Assembly (NCBI GenBank): GCA_937879965.1
Contig: CALFMP010000041.1
Span: forward strand, 79,787 to 143,786
DNA length: 64,000 nucleotides
Reading direction: 5' to 3'
Origin: QKMZ01 sp012965515
GTDB taxonomy: Bacteria; Cyanobacteriota; Vampirovibrionia; Obscuribacterales; Obscuribacteraceae
The notes beneath the pieces were generated by a model. It saw nothing but the letters and a program-made list of their open reading frames with translations. It made no database searches and was not told the DNA's origin. Below, piece after piece: positions 33,642-42,753 of this stretch (positions are counted from its first letter, which is position 1; each line of letters starts with the position of its first letter). The position numbers were made by a program, and so were the translations under genes.

Positions 33642-33714
33642 TACCCCCAAGGGGATTCGAACCCCTGTCGCCTCCGTGAAAGGGAGGTGTCCTGGGCCTC
33701 TAGACGATGGGGGC
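33642..33714 (-). tRNA. trnE: tRNA-Glu (anticodon UUC)
   Basis: A 73-base tRNA. The acceptor stem is GCCCCCA with TGGGGGT (a G1:U72 wobble) and discriminator A73. The anticodon arm is CCTCC-CTTTCAC-GGAGG with anticodon TTC, and the T arm contains GGTTCGAATCC. CCA is not encoded. The G1:U72 pair and overall sequence closely resemble cyanobacterial tRNA-Glu. It is flanked downstream by a strong terminator. No other tRNA was seen in the window. Confidence 0.97.
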
Positions 33715-34044
33715 AAGATGGATATCTGAACAGCGTGAACTGCCCGGACTGCAAAGCCAGAGTTCCAGTGAAAGGCCAGAATAACAAACCCAGTTAAAGC
33801 GTGTCAACTTGAGTCCTCCTAGTATTAACGCGCCTTACGAGTTGGCGATGCCCCAGATGGTACTTGGGAACGCTCAAGAGAGCCAGGCTGCCAGCTAATG
33901 GCTGTTTACACGAGAGGACATTTGCCTGTTGTAAACTACCTAAATGTAGTAAAGTCTTTGACTCGGGCCAGTGATTTGGCATGTATCTGCTCTCCTGCGG
34001 CGGCTTTATCCATGCGTACGTTGAATGATAAAACTGACAATCAG
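33715..34044. other. Intergenic region upstream of tRNA-Glu and the radical SAM gene
   Basis: About 330 bases that should hold the tRNA promoter (minus) and the radical SAM promoter (plus). A short CTAC...GTAG dyad is at about 33937-33950. In-frame codons run upstream of 34045 to 33898 but do not look like protein. Nothing else is seen. Confidence 0.35.
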
Positions 34045-35034
34045 ATGAGCAAAAACACAGGCAAAAATGCCCGGGCTTTCGCGCAGAAGACCGCAACGCC
34101 GGAAGTAGCGCCGCCAAGATATACGAGTTTTAACGGTTACTTGAAAGAAAAGTTCAAGGCACGCGTGTATCGCGTTCCCATTGATGCAGGGTTTACGTGC
34201 CCGAATCGCGACGGTACAAGAGCCCTTGGAGGCTGCACGTTCTGTGACGACAGAGGCTCTGGAGCGCCCACTATCAATCAGGTGCTCAGTGTCAAAGAAC
34301 AGCTGACTACAGGAATTGAAAGAATACGGCGCCGCTTCAAGGCGGAAAAGTTTCTTGCTTACTTCCAGGCTTTCACCAATACCTATGCTCCGGAAGCAGT
34401 GCTCCGGTCTCTCTATGATGTTTCGCTGGACCATGAAGACGTTGTGGGAATCTGCATAGGCACGCGCCCAGATTGTCTTGATGACAATGTGCTTGACCTT
34501 TTGGCGGAATATGCGCAAAAGACTTATGTGTTTCTCGAGGTTGGTCTGCAAAGCGCGCACAATAAGACTCTTGACCTAATCAATAGAGCCCATTCGGCAG
34601 AAGAGTTTTTTGATTCTGTGGAACGTGCCAGAAAAAGAAATCTCACTGTTGCGACTCACCTGATCTTCGGATTACCAGGCGAAACCAGGGAAGACATGAT
34701 GGAAACGGTTCGCCAAATTGCCGACATTGGTTTGACGGCGATTAAGATCCATCAGCTTTGCGTCTATAAACATACGCCCATGGCAGTCGACTATTCACTA
34801 GGCAAATTGCCGCTTTTGGAAGAAGATGACTATGTTGAATTGGTCTGCGACGCACTGGAAATGTTGCCACCAGATATGGTGGTGATGAGATTAGTGGCTG
34901 AAGGAACCAGGGAAGAGATTATCGCTCCGGACTGGTGTTTCGAAAAAAGCCGAATCATGAGCAAAATCGATCAAGAGCTGGAAAGACGCGGCACTCAACA
35001 AGGTTCTAAATTTGTAGCCAAAGTTCGCAGTTAA
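34045..35034 (+). CDS. TIGR01212/YhcC-type radical SAM protein
   Basis: A 329-residue radical SAM protein. The [4Fe-4S] cysteines are Cys52, Cys64 and Cys67 in CPNRDGTRALGGCTFC, the spaced motif of the YhcC/ELP3-related family. Further family features are YFQAFTNTYAP, FLEVGLQSAHNKTLDLINR and THLIFGLPGETREDM. It cleaves S-adenosylmethionine to start radical chemistry; the substrate is unknown. The start is uncertain: ATG 34045 gives a length close to E. coli YhcC (about 310), and an in-frame ATG at 34012 is also possible. Confidence 0.9.
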   Translation: MSKNTGKNARAFAQKTATPEVAPPRYTSFNGYLKEKFKARVYRVPIDAGFTCPNRDGTRALGGCTFCDDRGSGAPTINQVLSVKEQLTTGIERIRRRFKAEKFLAYFQAFTNTYAPEAVLRSLYDVSLDHEDVVGICIGTRPDCLDDNVLDLLAEYAQKTYVFLEVGLQSAHNKTLDLINRAHSAEEFFDSVERARKRNLTVATHLIFGLPGETREDMMETVRQIADIGLTAIKIHQLCVYKHTPMAVDYSLGKLPLLEEDDYVELVCDALEMLPPDMVVMRLVAEGTREEIIAPDWCFEKSRIMSKIDQELERRGTQQGSKFVAKVRS

Positions 35035-35136
35035 GCAGAATACAAAGTTTCAAGTTTTTATCTGCAATACAGGGAAACCCCTAGATAACCGGCCTGCTTT
35101 TTGTGGCAAGACATAAGTAGTCTGGAGGTTGTGGTC

Positions 35137-35466
35137 ATGAGCGACGAGATGAGGATAATTCCAATGGACGAGACAACTATCGACGTTGAACAAGAACATG
35201 AAGAGGAAGTTTGCTCGCCAACCGATTGCGCAGGTGCATTCGTACACTCCTTCAGTCACTCGCTTGTTCAGGGACCCATCGATGGCGTGACGGAAGTCGT
35301 AAATACAATCGTCGGCTCGCGCGTGATCCCCAAAGTTGAAGTGATCAAAACGCCGGAGAAAGCTGAAATCGGAACAAATCGCTGGCAAGCGCAAAAGTAT
35401 GGCAGCGGAGCCGGTTTAATCGCCTGCCTCTTCATTGTTGGACGTATGCTCTCTCGCAGACGTTAA
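35137..35466 (+). CDS. Small hypothetical protein with C-terminal membrane helix
   Basis: A 109-residue protein. ATG 35137 has GGAGG 7-8 bases upstream. An acidic N-terminus (about residues 1-28) leads to a Ser/His/Val-rich middle (AFVHSFSHSLVQGPIDGV), then a single hydrophobic helix near the end (AGLIACLFIVGRM) closing with SRRR. This suggests a tail-anchored membrane protein facing the cytoplasm. No family is recognised. It converges with the ROK kinase gene. Confidence 0.55.
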   Translation: MSDEMRIIPMDETTIDVEQEHEEEVCSPTDCAGAFVHSFSHSLVQGPIDGVTEVVNTIVGSRVIPKVEVIKTPEKAEIGTNRWQAQKYGSGAGLIACLFIVGRMLSRRR

Positions 35467-35487
35467 GCCCGAGAGTTATTCAATCAA

Positions 35488-36456
35488 CTATTTGCCTGAG
35501 CCGTTTCTGGCCAGCATAGCCGCACCGACAATACCTGCATAATCTCCCAGTTCGGCACGCACTATTTCAATCTTGCGACCGGGGATTTTCAAGCAACGGC
35601 GACGAGCATAGAGCTCGGCAGTATCAAAGTACAGATTTACAGCCTCGACCAAACCGCCTCCAAGGATAATCCTTTGCGGGTTGAGGAAATTGATGACCGT
35701 GACAAGCCCCGTGGCCATGCATCGAGCAGCCTGCTCTACTGCTCCGGTCACCATTTCATCTCCGGAGGCAACAGCCTGTGCGATTGCCTTGGAGCGTAGA
35801 ATACCTTTGGTCATGTCCACCTTTTCACGAATGACCGAGTCATGCCCGCGTTGCAGGTCGGCAAGAATGTCTTTGGCCACAGCAGTCCGCGAAGCGTACG
35901 CTTCCAGACAACCATAGGCCCCGCATCCACAAAGCTTTCCGTCTGGATACAGAGTTATGTGCCCGACCTCACCGGCGGTGCCGGTGGCGCCTCGAACCAA
36001 CGAACCGTTCTGCACTATGCCACTGCCGATGCCGGTTCCGACAAAGATACAGACGAAATTCTTGCAGTCACGCCCGGCCCCGAAGGCCATTTCGCCAATG
36101 GTGGCGACTTCTACGTCATTTCCTAGTTTGCAAGGCAGTCCGTAGTGCTTGGAAAGTGGCTCGGAGAGCGGAACATCATTTGCTCCGATGTTGACGGCGG
36201 CAAGAAGAATGCCCTTCTCACGGTTGACCATCCCGGCAGCGCCGATGCCAATGCCGGCGATTTTTTTCATTTCTACGCCCGACTCATTTATAGCGTCATC
36301 CACAACAGTAATGATGCGCCTGATTACATCGTCCTGCTCTTGCACCTGGCGGGTTTTCTTCTTCGCCGTGCCGACAAGACGCCCGGACTCAAGATTGACC
36401 ACGCCTGCCGAGATTTTGGTGCCGCCGAAGTCGACACCTACAGCAAATTTTTCCAT
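35488..36456 (-). CDS. glk: ROK-family sugar kinase (glucokinase-like)
   Basis: A 322-residue ROK protein. The ATP phosphate loop is VDFGGTKI (residues 8-15), the sugar-binding/catalytic region is GNDVEVATIGE and GTGIGSGIV, and the zinc motif CGCGAYGCLEAYAS is complete. These features, and the absence of an N-terminal DNA-binding domain, indicate a kinase rather than a repressor. It most likely phosphorylates glucose; N-acetylmannosamine or fructose cannot be excluded. ATG 36456 is preceded by a GGGGACCCCC dyad that includes the ribosome site. Confidence 0.88.
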   Translation of the reverse strand: MEKFAVGVDFGGTKISAGVVNLESGRLVGTAKKKTRQVQEQDDVIRRIITVVDDAINESGVEMKKIAGIGIGAAGMVNREKGILLAAVNIGANDVPLSEPLSKHYGLPCKLGNDVEVATIGEMAFGAGRDCKNFVCIFVGTGIGSGIVQNGSLVRGATGTAGEVGHITLYPDGKLCGCGAYGCLEAYASRTAVAKDILADLQRGHDSVIREKVDMTKGILRSKAIAQAVASGDEMVTGAVEQAARCMATGLVTVINFLNPQRIILGGGLVEAVNLYFDTAELYARRRCLKIPGRKIEIVRAELGDYAGIVGAAMLARNGSGK

Positions 36457-36655
36457 GACTTGGGGGTCCCCATAGGTTCATGTCTATTTTGAATTGGCGC
36501 TTACTTTATTTCCAGTAGATCAAGAACATATGCAGCAGGTATAACCGGACAACAAAGCCAGAACGATAACCAGTCGCGGCTCTCCAGCAAAAAACTGCAT
36601 TCTGCAATTTCGCTAATGCTAGCCGTCCCCTGCTGAGATCACCGGAGCGAAGTGA

Positions 36656-36727
36656 AACTCGGGTTGCTGCTACAACTCGGGTTGCGGCTAAAACTCTGAC
36701 TGCGGCTACAACTCGGTTGCTGCTTCA
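36656..36727. repeat. Intergenic 18-bp tandem repeat, about 4 units
   Basis: Units AACTCGGGTTGCTGCTAC, AACTCGGGTTGCGGCTAA, AACTCTGACTGCGGCTAC and a shortened fourth start at 36656, 36674, 36692 and 36710. The array ends 15 bases before the stop of the glycosidase gene and is not in a supported coding frame. Confidence 0.8.
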
Positions 36728-36741
36728 GCGCAGAAGCAAGC

Positions 36742-38565
36742 TCAGCCCCGCTTGCGTCCCAAGAAGTTCAAATTGAATGGATTCTTAAACGGCACCTTAA
36801 ACATCCCCCGCCCCTCGCGTTTGAGAGACGAGTCCGTTTTGACAGCCGCTTCCGGTCTGGTGGCCGTTTTGTGAGTGGCCTGCAAAACACCGCTTTCCAG
36901 CTGAGTGTCCAGAGATTGGAATCCGGCATTCGTATCATGCTCGAGGTCAGGCTGCAGGGCCGAATCCATAAGCAACGACTCCGAGAAGTCTTCCTGGAAT
37001 CCAAAATCAGAATAATCCTTGCCCAGAGTACTGAGACTCTCTGAGTTGACCGAAAGGCTGGACATAACATCCTTCGCCGGCATCAAGAAGTCGGAAATAT
37101 CACTTTGCGGCTTGTAAGCACCGTTGAACGGACGATAGTTCTGAGAAGCAATTCGTTCGTCCACCAATACAATCGAGCTGGCTACACGCCTTTGCGCGTT
37201 TTTCGCCCCTCTCGTAACAGCCTTACCATCGACAACCATGGTTGTCGAGCCGCCCCCATCCAAGTTCAAGGCTTCAACTGCACCCATATCGCGCAGGAAT
37301 TTAGCCAAATCCCACATGGTATGCGGACCTTCGATCGTCACAAGAAGCAGGTGGTTGTCGCTTGTGACACCAGCAGCGGTGCGAGCATGAATTTGGGCGC
37401 CGGTCCAACGCTTCGTAAAGTGCTGCTGCTGCAAGTCAAGTTGGACTTTGCCATTTTTGACAAGTGTAGGCCCGCCGCTTACGGCATTAACCACATCAGC
37501 CCAGGCAGACGGGCGTGTTTGCCAGGAAATACTGACCGTATCGCCACGTTTCAATTTCGAAATCGCCCCGGACTTCGAATCGGAAAGAACATAACCGCCC
37601 CACGGAATTCCCATGCTGCGCGGATTTGTATCGATCACATTGCCTTGTGCATCGATTGCCACCAGGACACCGTCATAAGGCAATTGGACGAAACTGCCCC
37701 AGCGGCGCGTATAGGCGACAAAACGGCTGCCGGTGCGCCTCGGTTGATTGATATTGTTGATCCAGGCACTGGGCACTTCCGGATTGGAAGAACGCATGAT
37801 GCCGAACAAATTGACCCTGTCTATACGCACGTAACCATCACGAGTAAAGCCCATCGAAACTCGATCGAAGAGCGGTCCGGCCACCCACTCACCGTCGATG
37901 ATGAGAGTGCCCAATGGGGTCCCGTTCGATTTGAAATAATTGGCGTTGACCGCTGCGATAGCACGACTTTCGCGTGCATGGTCGGTGACGTCCTTGAGCT
38001 GGTGGAAGTCGTTTCCAGCCAGCATCGGTCGCACTTTCACATCCGAATTCACCATGTCTACATCAAGCAGATTGATGGTCAGTGCGCCTCGATAATACTT
38101 GTGAACAACTCCGGGAGCGATAGTGCGCGCCGCCATCTTGTCGGCAAGGGTCTGAGGCGGTATCGCATGCGGTGCGGCAGGACGCTTGGCGACCGCATTG
38201 CGGCGTCCGCGCAATTTGCCGGCACGCAAAGAGACACGCGAATTGGCCTTCATCGCTTTGCCGGAGCGCAACTTGTATGTTGCGCGCGCGCCTGAGGCGG
38301 CAAAACTGCGCTTTACCGCTTGAACTTTAGGAGCTCTGCGAACGGTCCTGACGTGGGGAACCACTCCAACCGGGTGCACTGCGTGCGCAGGAACCAAACC
38401 GATCGAGTGGGCAGGCGACACGCCAAGTGCTGTGACCGACAGCGAAATGAGGGCGGCTGCCGCCAGCTGTTTTTTGCTCGCGCGGGAAAGCTCACTTCTT
38501 TGCTTGCCCTCGGTAAATTTCAAAGATTGGTATTGCAAATCTAAATGCTTCCTAGTAAATGGCAA
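36742..38565 (-). CDS. Phosphodiester glycosidase (NAGPA) domain protein, secreted
   Basis: A 607-residue protein. After a basic stretch of about 32 residues comes a signal segment (LAAAALISLSVTALGVSPA), then a basic Arg/Ala-rich linker to about residue 130. The NAGPA/DUF2233 domain follows (about 155-475), with AAVNANYF, the GGP and TAAGV segments, and the signature LNLDGGGSTTMVVDG. Family members include the uncovering enzyme of lysosomal targeting and bacterial exopolysaccharide proteins; they hydrolyse GlcNAc-phosphodiesters. The last 130 residues are a Ser/Leu-rich tail. The start is uncertain (TTG 38565, no clear ribosome site). Confidence 0.85.
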   Translation of the reverse strand: MPFTRKHLDLQYQSLKFTEGKQRSELSRASKKQLAAAALISLSVTALGVSPAHSIGLVPAHAVHPVGVVPHVRTVRRAPKVQAVKRSFAASGARATYKLRSGKAMKANSRVSLRAGKLRGRRNAVAKRPAAPHAIPPQTLADKMAARTIAPGVVHKYYRGALTINLLDVDMVNSDVKVRPMLAGNDFHQLKDVTDHARESRAIAAVNANYFKSNGTPLGTLIIDGEWVAGPLFDRVSMGFTRDGYVRIDRVNLFGIMRSSNPEVPSAWINNINQPRRTGSRFVAYTRRWGSFVQLPYDGVLVAIDAQGNVIDTNPRSMGIPWGGYVLSDSKSGAISKLKRGDTVSISWQTRPSAWADVVNAVSGGPTLVKNGKVQLDLQQQHFTKRWTGAQIHARTAAGVTSDNHLLLVTIEGPHTMWDLAKFLRDMGAVEALNLDGGGSTTMVVDGKAVTRGAKNAQRRVASSIVLVDERIASQNYRPFNGAYKPQSDISDFLMPAKDVMSSLSVNSESLSTLGKDYSDFGFQEDFSESLLMDSALQPDLEHDTNAGFQSLDTQLESGVLQATHKTATRPEAAVKTDSSLKREGRGMFKVPFKNPFNLNFLGRKRG

Positions 38566-39020
38566 CGTGAGACTGACACTAACTCTGACCTAGTCAACCG
38601 GCATGCTCCGGTTTCTCATTCGTACAGCAAAACCCTGTAATCCGGCTTCAAATAGTCGCTTCTTGAATTTCGCTCGCAGTTCGAAATGGCGATCTTTGAA
38701 ACTGTTGTCCGATTTACTACTGGTTTCTCTGCCTCAATCAAAATTTCGAGACTTTTTCTCGAGTTCTGGTTTTCGTTTTAGGCTCGCTACTCCCGGCCGG
38801 TTAGGCCTTCAATTACCTCTTATACCCATTATGTAGAGAAACTCATCGTCCGGCACAAATTATTTTTTGCCGGAAAAGAGCTTGGCATCAGGATCTAATC
38901 CGAGCTGTTCAGTCGGATCGACGCCTTTGCAACATACGAAAACCCACGGAAAGGCGCATAAAAACAAGCAATCACATATTCAGTGAATATACTCGCCGTT
39001 TTCAGATCGTTTGGCTGGTC
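38566..39020. other. Intergenic region with one hairpin
   Basis: About 455 bases between the NAGPA gene start and the glyQ terminator. A TCCGGCA/TGCCGGA stem with a 12-base, T-rich loop lies at 38849-38874. A plus-strand frame at 38603-38836 has no convincing protein character. Confidence 0.4.
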
Positions 39021-39047
39021 GGGAAAAATATTTCCGGTTCGGACCGG
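39021..39047 (-). terminator. Likely terminator of glyQ
   Basis: Directly after the glyQ stop, on the minus strand: CCGGT-CCGA-ACCGG, a short GC-rich stem, followed by AAATATTTTT. The stem is only 5 bp, so strength is uncertain. Confidence 0.6.
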
Positions 39048-39986
39048 CTACGCCTTTTTCTTTGAAACGAGATGTTTTTCAGTATAGGCCTTGACGAGTG
39101 CTTCCCGCTCGTTTTCCGGGCAAAGCGGAAAACCCATTTCAATGCGTTGCTCAAGGAAGGCCTGAGCCACCATGCCGGATAATTTTCGGATTTCCAGAAT
39201 TGTCTTCATTCGCTCATCGCGTCCCAAAACGCCCCGCGCATCCAGCAGATTGAAAGTGTGTGAACAGCGCAATATTTGTTCATAAGCCGGCATCACCAAT
39301 TTCTTCCCAATCAAACGCTCCGCTTCCTGCCGGTGCAGCGAGAAAAGCTTAGTTAAAAGTTCCGGGTCGCTTTCGGTGAAATTGTAGGTAGATTGCTCGA
39401 TTTCGTTGCGGTGATAGAGTTCGCCGTATTTGACTCGCTCATTCCACTGCAGTTCGTAGACATTGTCCACGTTCTGCAAATACATGGCCAGGCGCTCCAG
39501 ACCGTAAGTGATTTCAGCTGCCACCGGTCTTACTTCCAGACCGCCTGCTTGCTGGAAATAAGTGAATTGCGTGATTTCCAGTCCATCCATCCAAACTTCC
39601 CAGCCAACGCCCCAAGCACCCAGGGTGGGCGATTCCCAGTTGTCTTCAACAAAGCGAATGTCATGCTGTAACGGGTCGACGCCCAGTGCAGAAAGGCTTT
39701 CGAGATAGATGTCTTGAACATCATCCGGCGATGGCTTGAGGATGACCTGATACTGGAAGTAATGCTGCAATCGGTTGGGATTCTCGCCGTAACGCCCGTC
39801 AGTAGGGCGTCTGCAGCCGTCAATTGTAGCCATGTTCCAGGGCTCCGGTCCCAAAACCCGCAGGAAAGTCCCCGGACTCATAGTGGAGGCGCCCTTCTCC
39901 AGGTCGAAGCACTGCATTACCACGCAGCCCTTTTTGCCCCAGAAATCATTGAGAGTCTGGACGACTTGCTGAAAAGTGAGAGCCAT
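39048..39986 (-). CDS. glyQ: Glycyl-tRNA synthetase alpha subunit
   Basis: A 312-residue class II synthetase subunit that, with the beta subunit GlyS, charges tRNA-Gly. Diagnostic segments include LNDFWGKKGC, TMSPGTFLRVLGPEPW, RRPTDGRYGENPNRLQHYFQ, WEVWMDGLEITQFTYFQQ and TYGLERLAMYLQ. Length is normal for GlyQ (about 300). ATG 39986 has GGAG 8 bases upstream; the longer frame from 40154 is not coding-like. The glyS partner is not in the window, which is notable because the two are often adjacent. Located in the cytoplasm. Confidence 0.97.
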   Translation of the reverse strand: MALTFQQVVQTLNDFWGKKGCVVMQCFDLEKGASTMSPGTFLRVLGPEPWNMATIDGCRRPTDGRYGENPNRLQHYFQYQVILKPSPDDVQDIYLESLSALGVDPLQHDIRFVEDNWESPTLGAWGVGWEVWMDGLEITQFTYFQQAGGLEVRPVAAEITYGLERLAMYLQNVDNVYELQWNERVKYGELYHRNEIEQSTYNFTESDPELLTKLFSLHRQEAERLIGKKLVMPAYEQILRCSHTFNLLDARGVLGRDERMKTILEIRKLSGMVAQAFLEQRIEMGFPLCPENEREALVKAYTEKHLVSKKKA

Positions 39987-40247
39987 AGAAATATCTCCAC
40001 AGATATTGAGAAAAGCCAGTTTACCAGAGGACTTCAAGACTCGAAAGCAAATTGGGGTCAAAGGTCTCAAAGTTGCAAACAAGCGAATCTGCTCAACTGC
40101 AGCCGAAATTCGGCGCCGCTTATCGGACGCTGAGATATAGAAATAGGCTTTCAAGCTTGATTAGGGTTGATAAGTGGGAATAAGAATGGAGGTTACAGGG
40201 CATAACCGCTGTGACCGACCCATCACAGGGAGCATTTCGGGCTATCC

Positions 40248-41231
40248 ATGACTCAAGCAGAAGCAAGAACCGACGGTAAAGCGGGAGCGACATCCAGTTC
40301 TCAGACCAAAGAACTGGCTCTAAAAGCCAAAACGCTGGTCGACAACATGAACAGCGTCCTGGTCGGACAGCAAAAAGCCGTCAAATTTGCAGTCACAGCC
40401 TTCCTCGCCGGAGGGCACCTGCTTATCGAAGACGTTCCCGGTGTCGGTAAGACTTTGCTTGCCAAGTCGCTTTCAATGTCAGTTCAATCACAGTTCAAAC
40501 GTATTCAGTGCACGCCGGACTTGCTGCCCTCCGATATTTCCGGGGTGAGCATTTACAGTCAGCAAGAAGGCACCTTCAACTTCATGCCTGGTCCGATTTT
40601 TACCAATATCCTGCTCACAGACGAAATCAACCGTGCCACTCCCAGAACGCAATCCAGCTTGCTCGAAGCGATGGAAGAGAATCAGGTCACGATCGACGGC
40701 TCCACGCGCAAGCTCCCGGAGCTGTTTTTCGTTATTGCCACAGAAAACCCGATCGAATATCACGGCACATTCCCACTGCCAGAGGCGCAGCTTGACCGCT
40801 TTATGATTTGCATTTCCTTGGGTTATCCGGACCTGCAGCAAGAATTGGAGATCTTGGATAAAACTCTGGCACAGGACGGATTTGTTGTCGATCCTGTTTT
40901 GACCGTAGACGAAGTAATCATGGCAAGACAGGCAGTTAGACATATTTATGTAGAACAGTCCGTGAAAAACTACATCGTCGACATTGTCCACGCAACCCGC
41001 CGGCATCCATCTATTGTTCTTGGCGTATCGCCGCGCGGCACACAGCTCTTGTTAAGGGCGGCGCAAGCGGCAGCATTTCTTGAAGGCAGAGATTTCGTCA
41101 AACCGGATGATGTAAAAGGGCTCGCCCCTTACATTCTTGGTCATCGCATCATTCCTAAGATGCAAGACAATAAAGTCAGTCACGCCGACCTGATCATAAG
41201 AGTGCTAGAGGATGTCTCAGTCCCTGTCTAG
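40248..41231 (+). CDS. MoxR-family AAA+ ATPase
   Basis: A 327-residue AAA+ protein. Walker A is GVGKT with Lys68, and Walker B is LLTDE with Asp125/Glu126, followed by the MoxR hallmark NRATPRTQSSLLEAMEE. Sensor 1 lies at FFVIATENPIEYHGTFPLPEAQLDRF. MoxR ATPases act as chaperones that assemble or activate partner proteins, often with vWA or DUF58 partners. It is the first gene of a three-gene operon: its end overlaps the DUF58 gene by 20 bases. Confidence 0.95.
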   Translation: MTQAEARTDGKAGATSSSQTKELALKAKTLVDNMNSVLVGQQKAVKFAVTAFLAGGHLLIEDVPGVGKTLLAKSLSMSVQSQFKRIQCTPDLLPSDISGVSIYSQQEGTFNFMPGPIFTNILLTDEINRATPRTQSSLLEAMEENQVTIDGSTRKLPELFFVIATENPIEYHGTFPLPEAQLDRFMICISLGYPDLQQELEILDKTLAQDGFVVDPVLTVDEVIMARQAVRHIYVEQSVKNYIVDIVHATRRHPSIVLGVSPRGTQLLLRAAQAAAFLEGRDFVKPDDVKGLAPYILGHRIIPKMQDNKVSHADLIIRVLEDVSVPV

Positions 41232-42753
41232 TGCTCCGCAGGAGCAGCACAAAAATCAAAAGGACAAACCGGATCCAACGATCCAGGGACCGCCGTCTCT
41301 CCAGAAGAGCGATCCGCCCGAACCGTTTGTGATCAGCAACGCCGCCAAAGTGCCGCCGCCGGTCGACAACTTGAAAGGCTGGCGCCTGAGAGTGACACCG
41401 GATTTGGTGCTGATTCTCAATGCCAGATTCTTCGGCTCGCTTTTGGTGACGATTCTGCTCTATGTTTTTTCCACCGAAAGTAACAGCCAGTGGCTCTACC
41501 TGATGGCTGCCGGCATGATAGCCACTATGCTCTTGAGCCTGATTTTGCCTGTGTTGCAAGTTTTAGATGTACGCGTAAAAGCTTCGCTGCCTCCCAATGC
41601 GCGCGCCGGCGAAAAGATCGCCATCAAGATTGCGCTCGAGAGAATACTGGGCGTCGGCACTTTCCAGATCATCTTTCCGCTTCGTTGGTTGCGCATGACC
41701 GTCAATGTCATGCGCCTGGGCTCACTGTCTCAGTCTCCCCTTTCCAAGCCGCTTCTCATTCCAAGCATGGGAGAAAAGGAGACTTTGCAGCTGCTTGCCG
41801 GACCACTCAGGCGCGGTATTTATCGAGTGCAAAGCATCACGTTTTCGTCGTGTTTTCCATTCGGACTGGTCTATTGTCAAAGAGAAGTGCGCTTTAGTTT
41901 CGATAACAAAGACGGTTCGCAAGTGCCTCCCGAAACAGTTGTCTATCCAAAGGTTTATCCAGTCAGCGGGAATTTTCTACAGCAACTGAATGTGGTGACT
42001 CCGAGCGTCGGTTTGTTGTCCCGCAAATCAAGTTTCAACCAGCAAACGGCAATTGTCCGGGGTGTCCGCGAATACATTAGAGGCGACAGTCCCCGCATCA
42101 TTCACTGGGCATCAAGCGCACGCACAGGCAAACTCTTGTCACGGGAATTCGAAGCAGAAGGTCTACCGGCCTTCGACTTGCTGATCGACTCGAAATGGGA
42201 CTGGGGCACAGAAGAGATGTACGAACTGGCACTGATTACTGCCGCCTCCTTGATCACACTTGGCCATAGATGGGGACTGGCTCCCAAGCTGATCGTAAGA
42301 AACCAGGTATTGGTCATAGAGCCACCACCAATGGCTCCCGGCTTGACTGCTTCGATTGAAATGTTGGCCCGGTTGGAACCGTTCAAGCGCACCGAAGAAA
42401 TCGCCAAAGTGGCTGCTCGTCGCGGAAGACGAGTCGACAAACTGGAAGACCTGATCAGAAAGGCGAAAGAAGGCGCTCTCATATTCCTTGCCCCAAGAAC
42501 CGAAAAGGCGCAAGTTGAGTTGGTCCTGGTTCAGCCAGTCGGCAAAACTGATGCCGATAAATGGCAGCATCTGCAACAAGGACAACAGAATCAAGCGGCA
42601 CAATCCGGCAAAGATCCCGAAAGTATGCGTCACGCTGAAGACAAGGCCAAACTGGCCAGCACCGTCGACATGCGCAACGAACCGGACGATATATCCCGAG
42701 TCGGCAAGCAGATTTCCATCATCTCAGGCGCCGAGGACATCATCAAGCTATGA
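41212..42753 (+). CDS. DUF58 membrane protein
   Basis: A 513-residue protein. A Pro/Lys-rich N-terminal tail of about 65 residues is followed by two membrane helices (about 72-110). The DUF58 signature is present: VRGVREYIRGDSPRIIHWAS and then GKLLSREFEAEG. DUF58 proteins work with MoxR ATPases and transglutaminase-like proteins in a conserved operon of uncertain function. The C-terminal 60 residues are polar. It overlaps the next gene by 4 bases (ATGA), indicating coupled translation. Confidence 0.93.
   Translation: MSQSLSSAPQEQHKNQKDKPDPTIQGPPSLQKSDPPEPFVISNAAKVPPPVDNLKGWRLRVTPDLVLILNARFFGSLLVTILLYVFSTESNSQWLYLMAAGMIATMLLSLILPVLQVLDVRVKASLPPNARAGEKIAIKIALERILGVGTFQIIFPLRWLRMTVNVMRLGSLSQSPLSKPLLIPSMGEKETLQLLAGPLRRGIYRVQSITFSSCFPFGLVYCQREVRFSFDNKDGSQVPPETVVYPKVYPVSGNFLQQLNVVTPSVGLLSRKSSFNQQTAIVRGVREYIRGDSPRIIHWASSARTGKLLSREFEAEGLPAFDLLIDSKWDWGTEEMYELALITAASLITLGHRWGLAPKLIVRNQVLVIEPPPMAPGLTASIEMLARLEPFKRTEEIAKVAARRGRRVDKLEDLIRKAKEGALIFLAPRTEKAQVELVLVQPVGKTDADKWQHLQQGQQNQAAQSGKDPESMRHAEDKAKLASTVDMRNEPDDISRVGKQISIISGAEDIIKL

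Noticed and set aside
33504..33716. 70-residue minus-strand open frame
   Set aside because: It covers the tRNA-Glu and its terminator.
37105..38295. 396-residue plus-strand open frame
   Set aside because: Antisense shadow of the NAGPA gene, which has conserved motifs.
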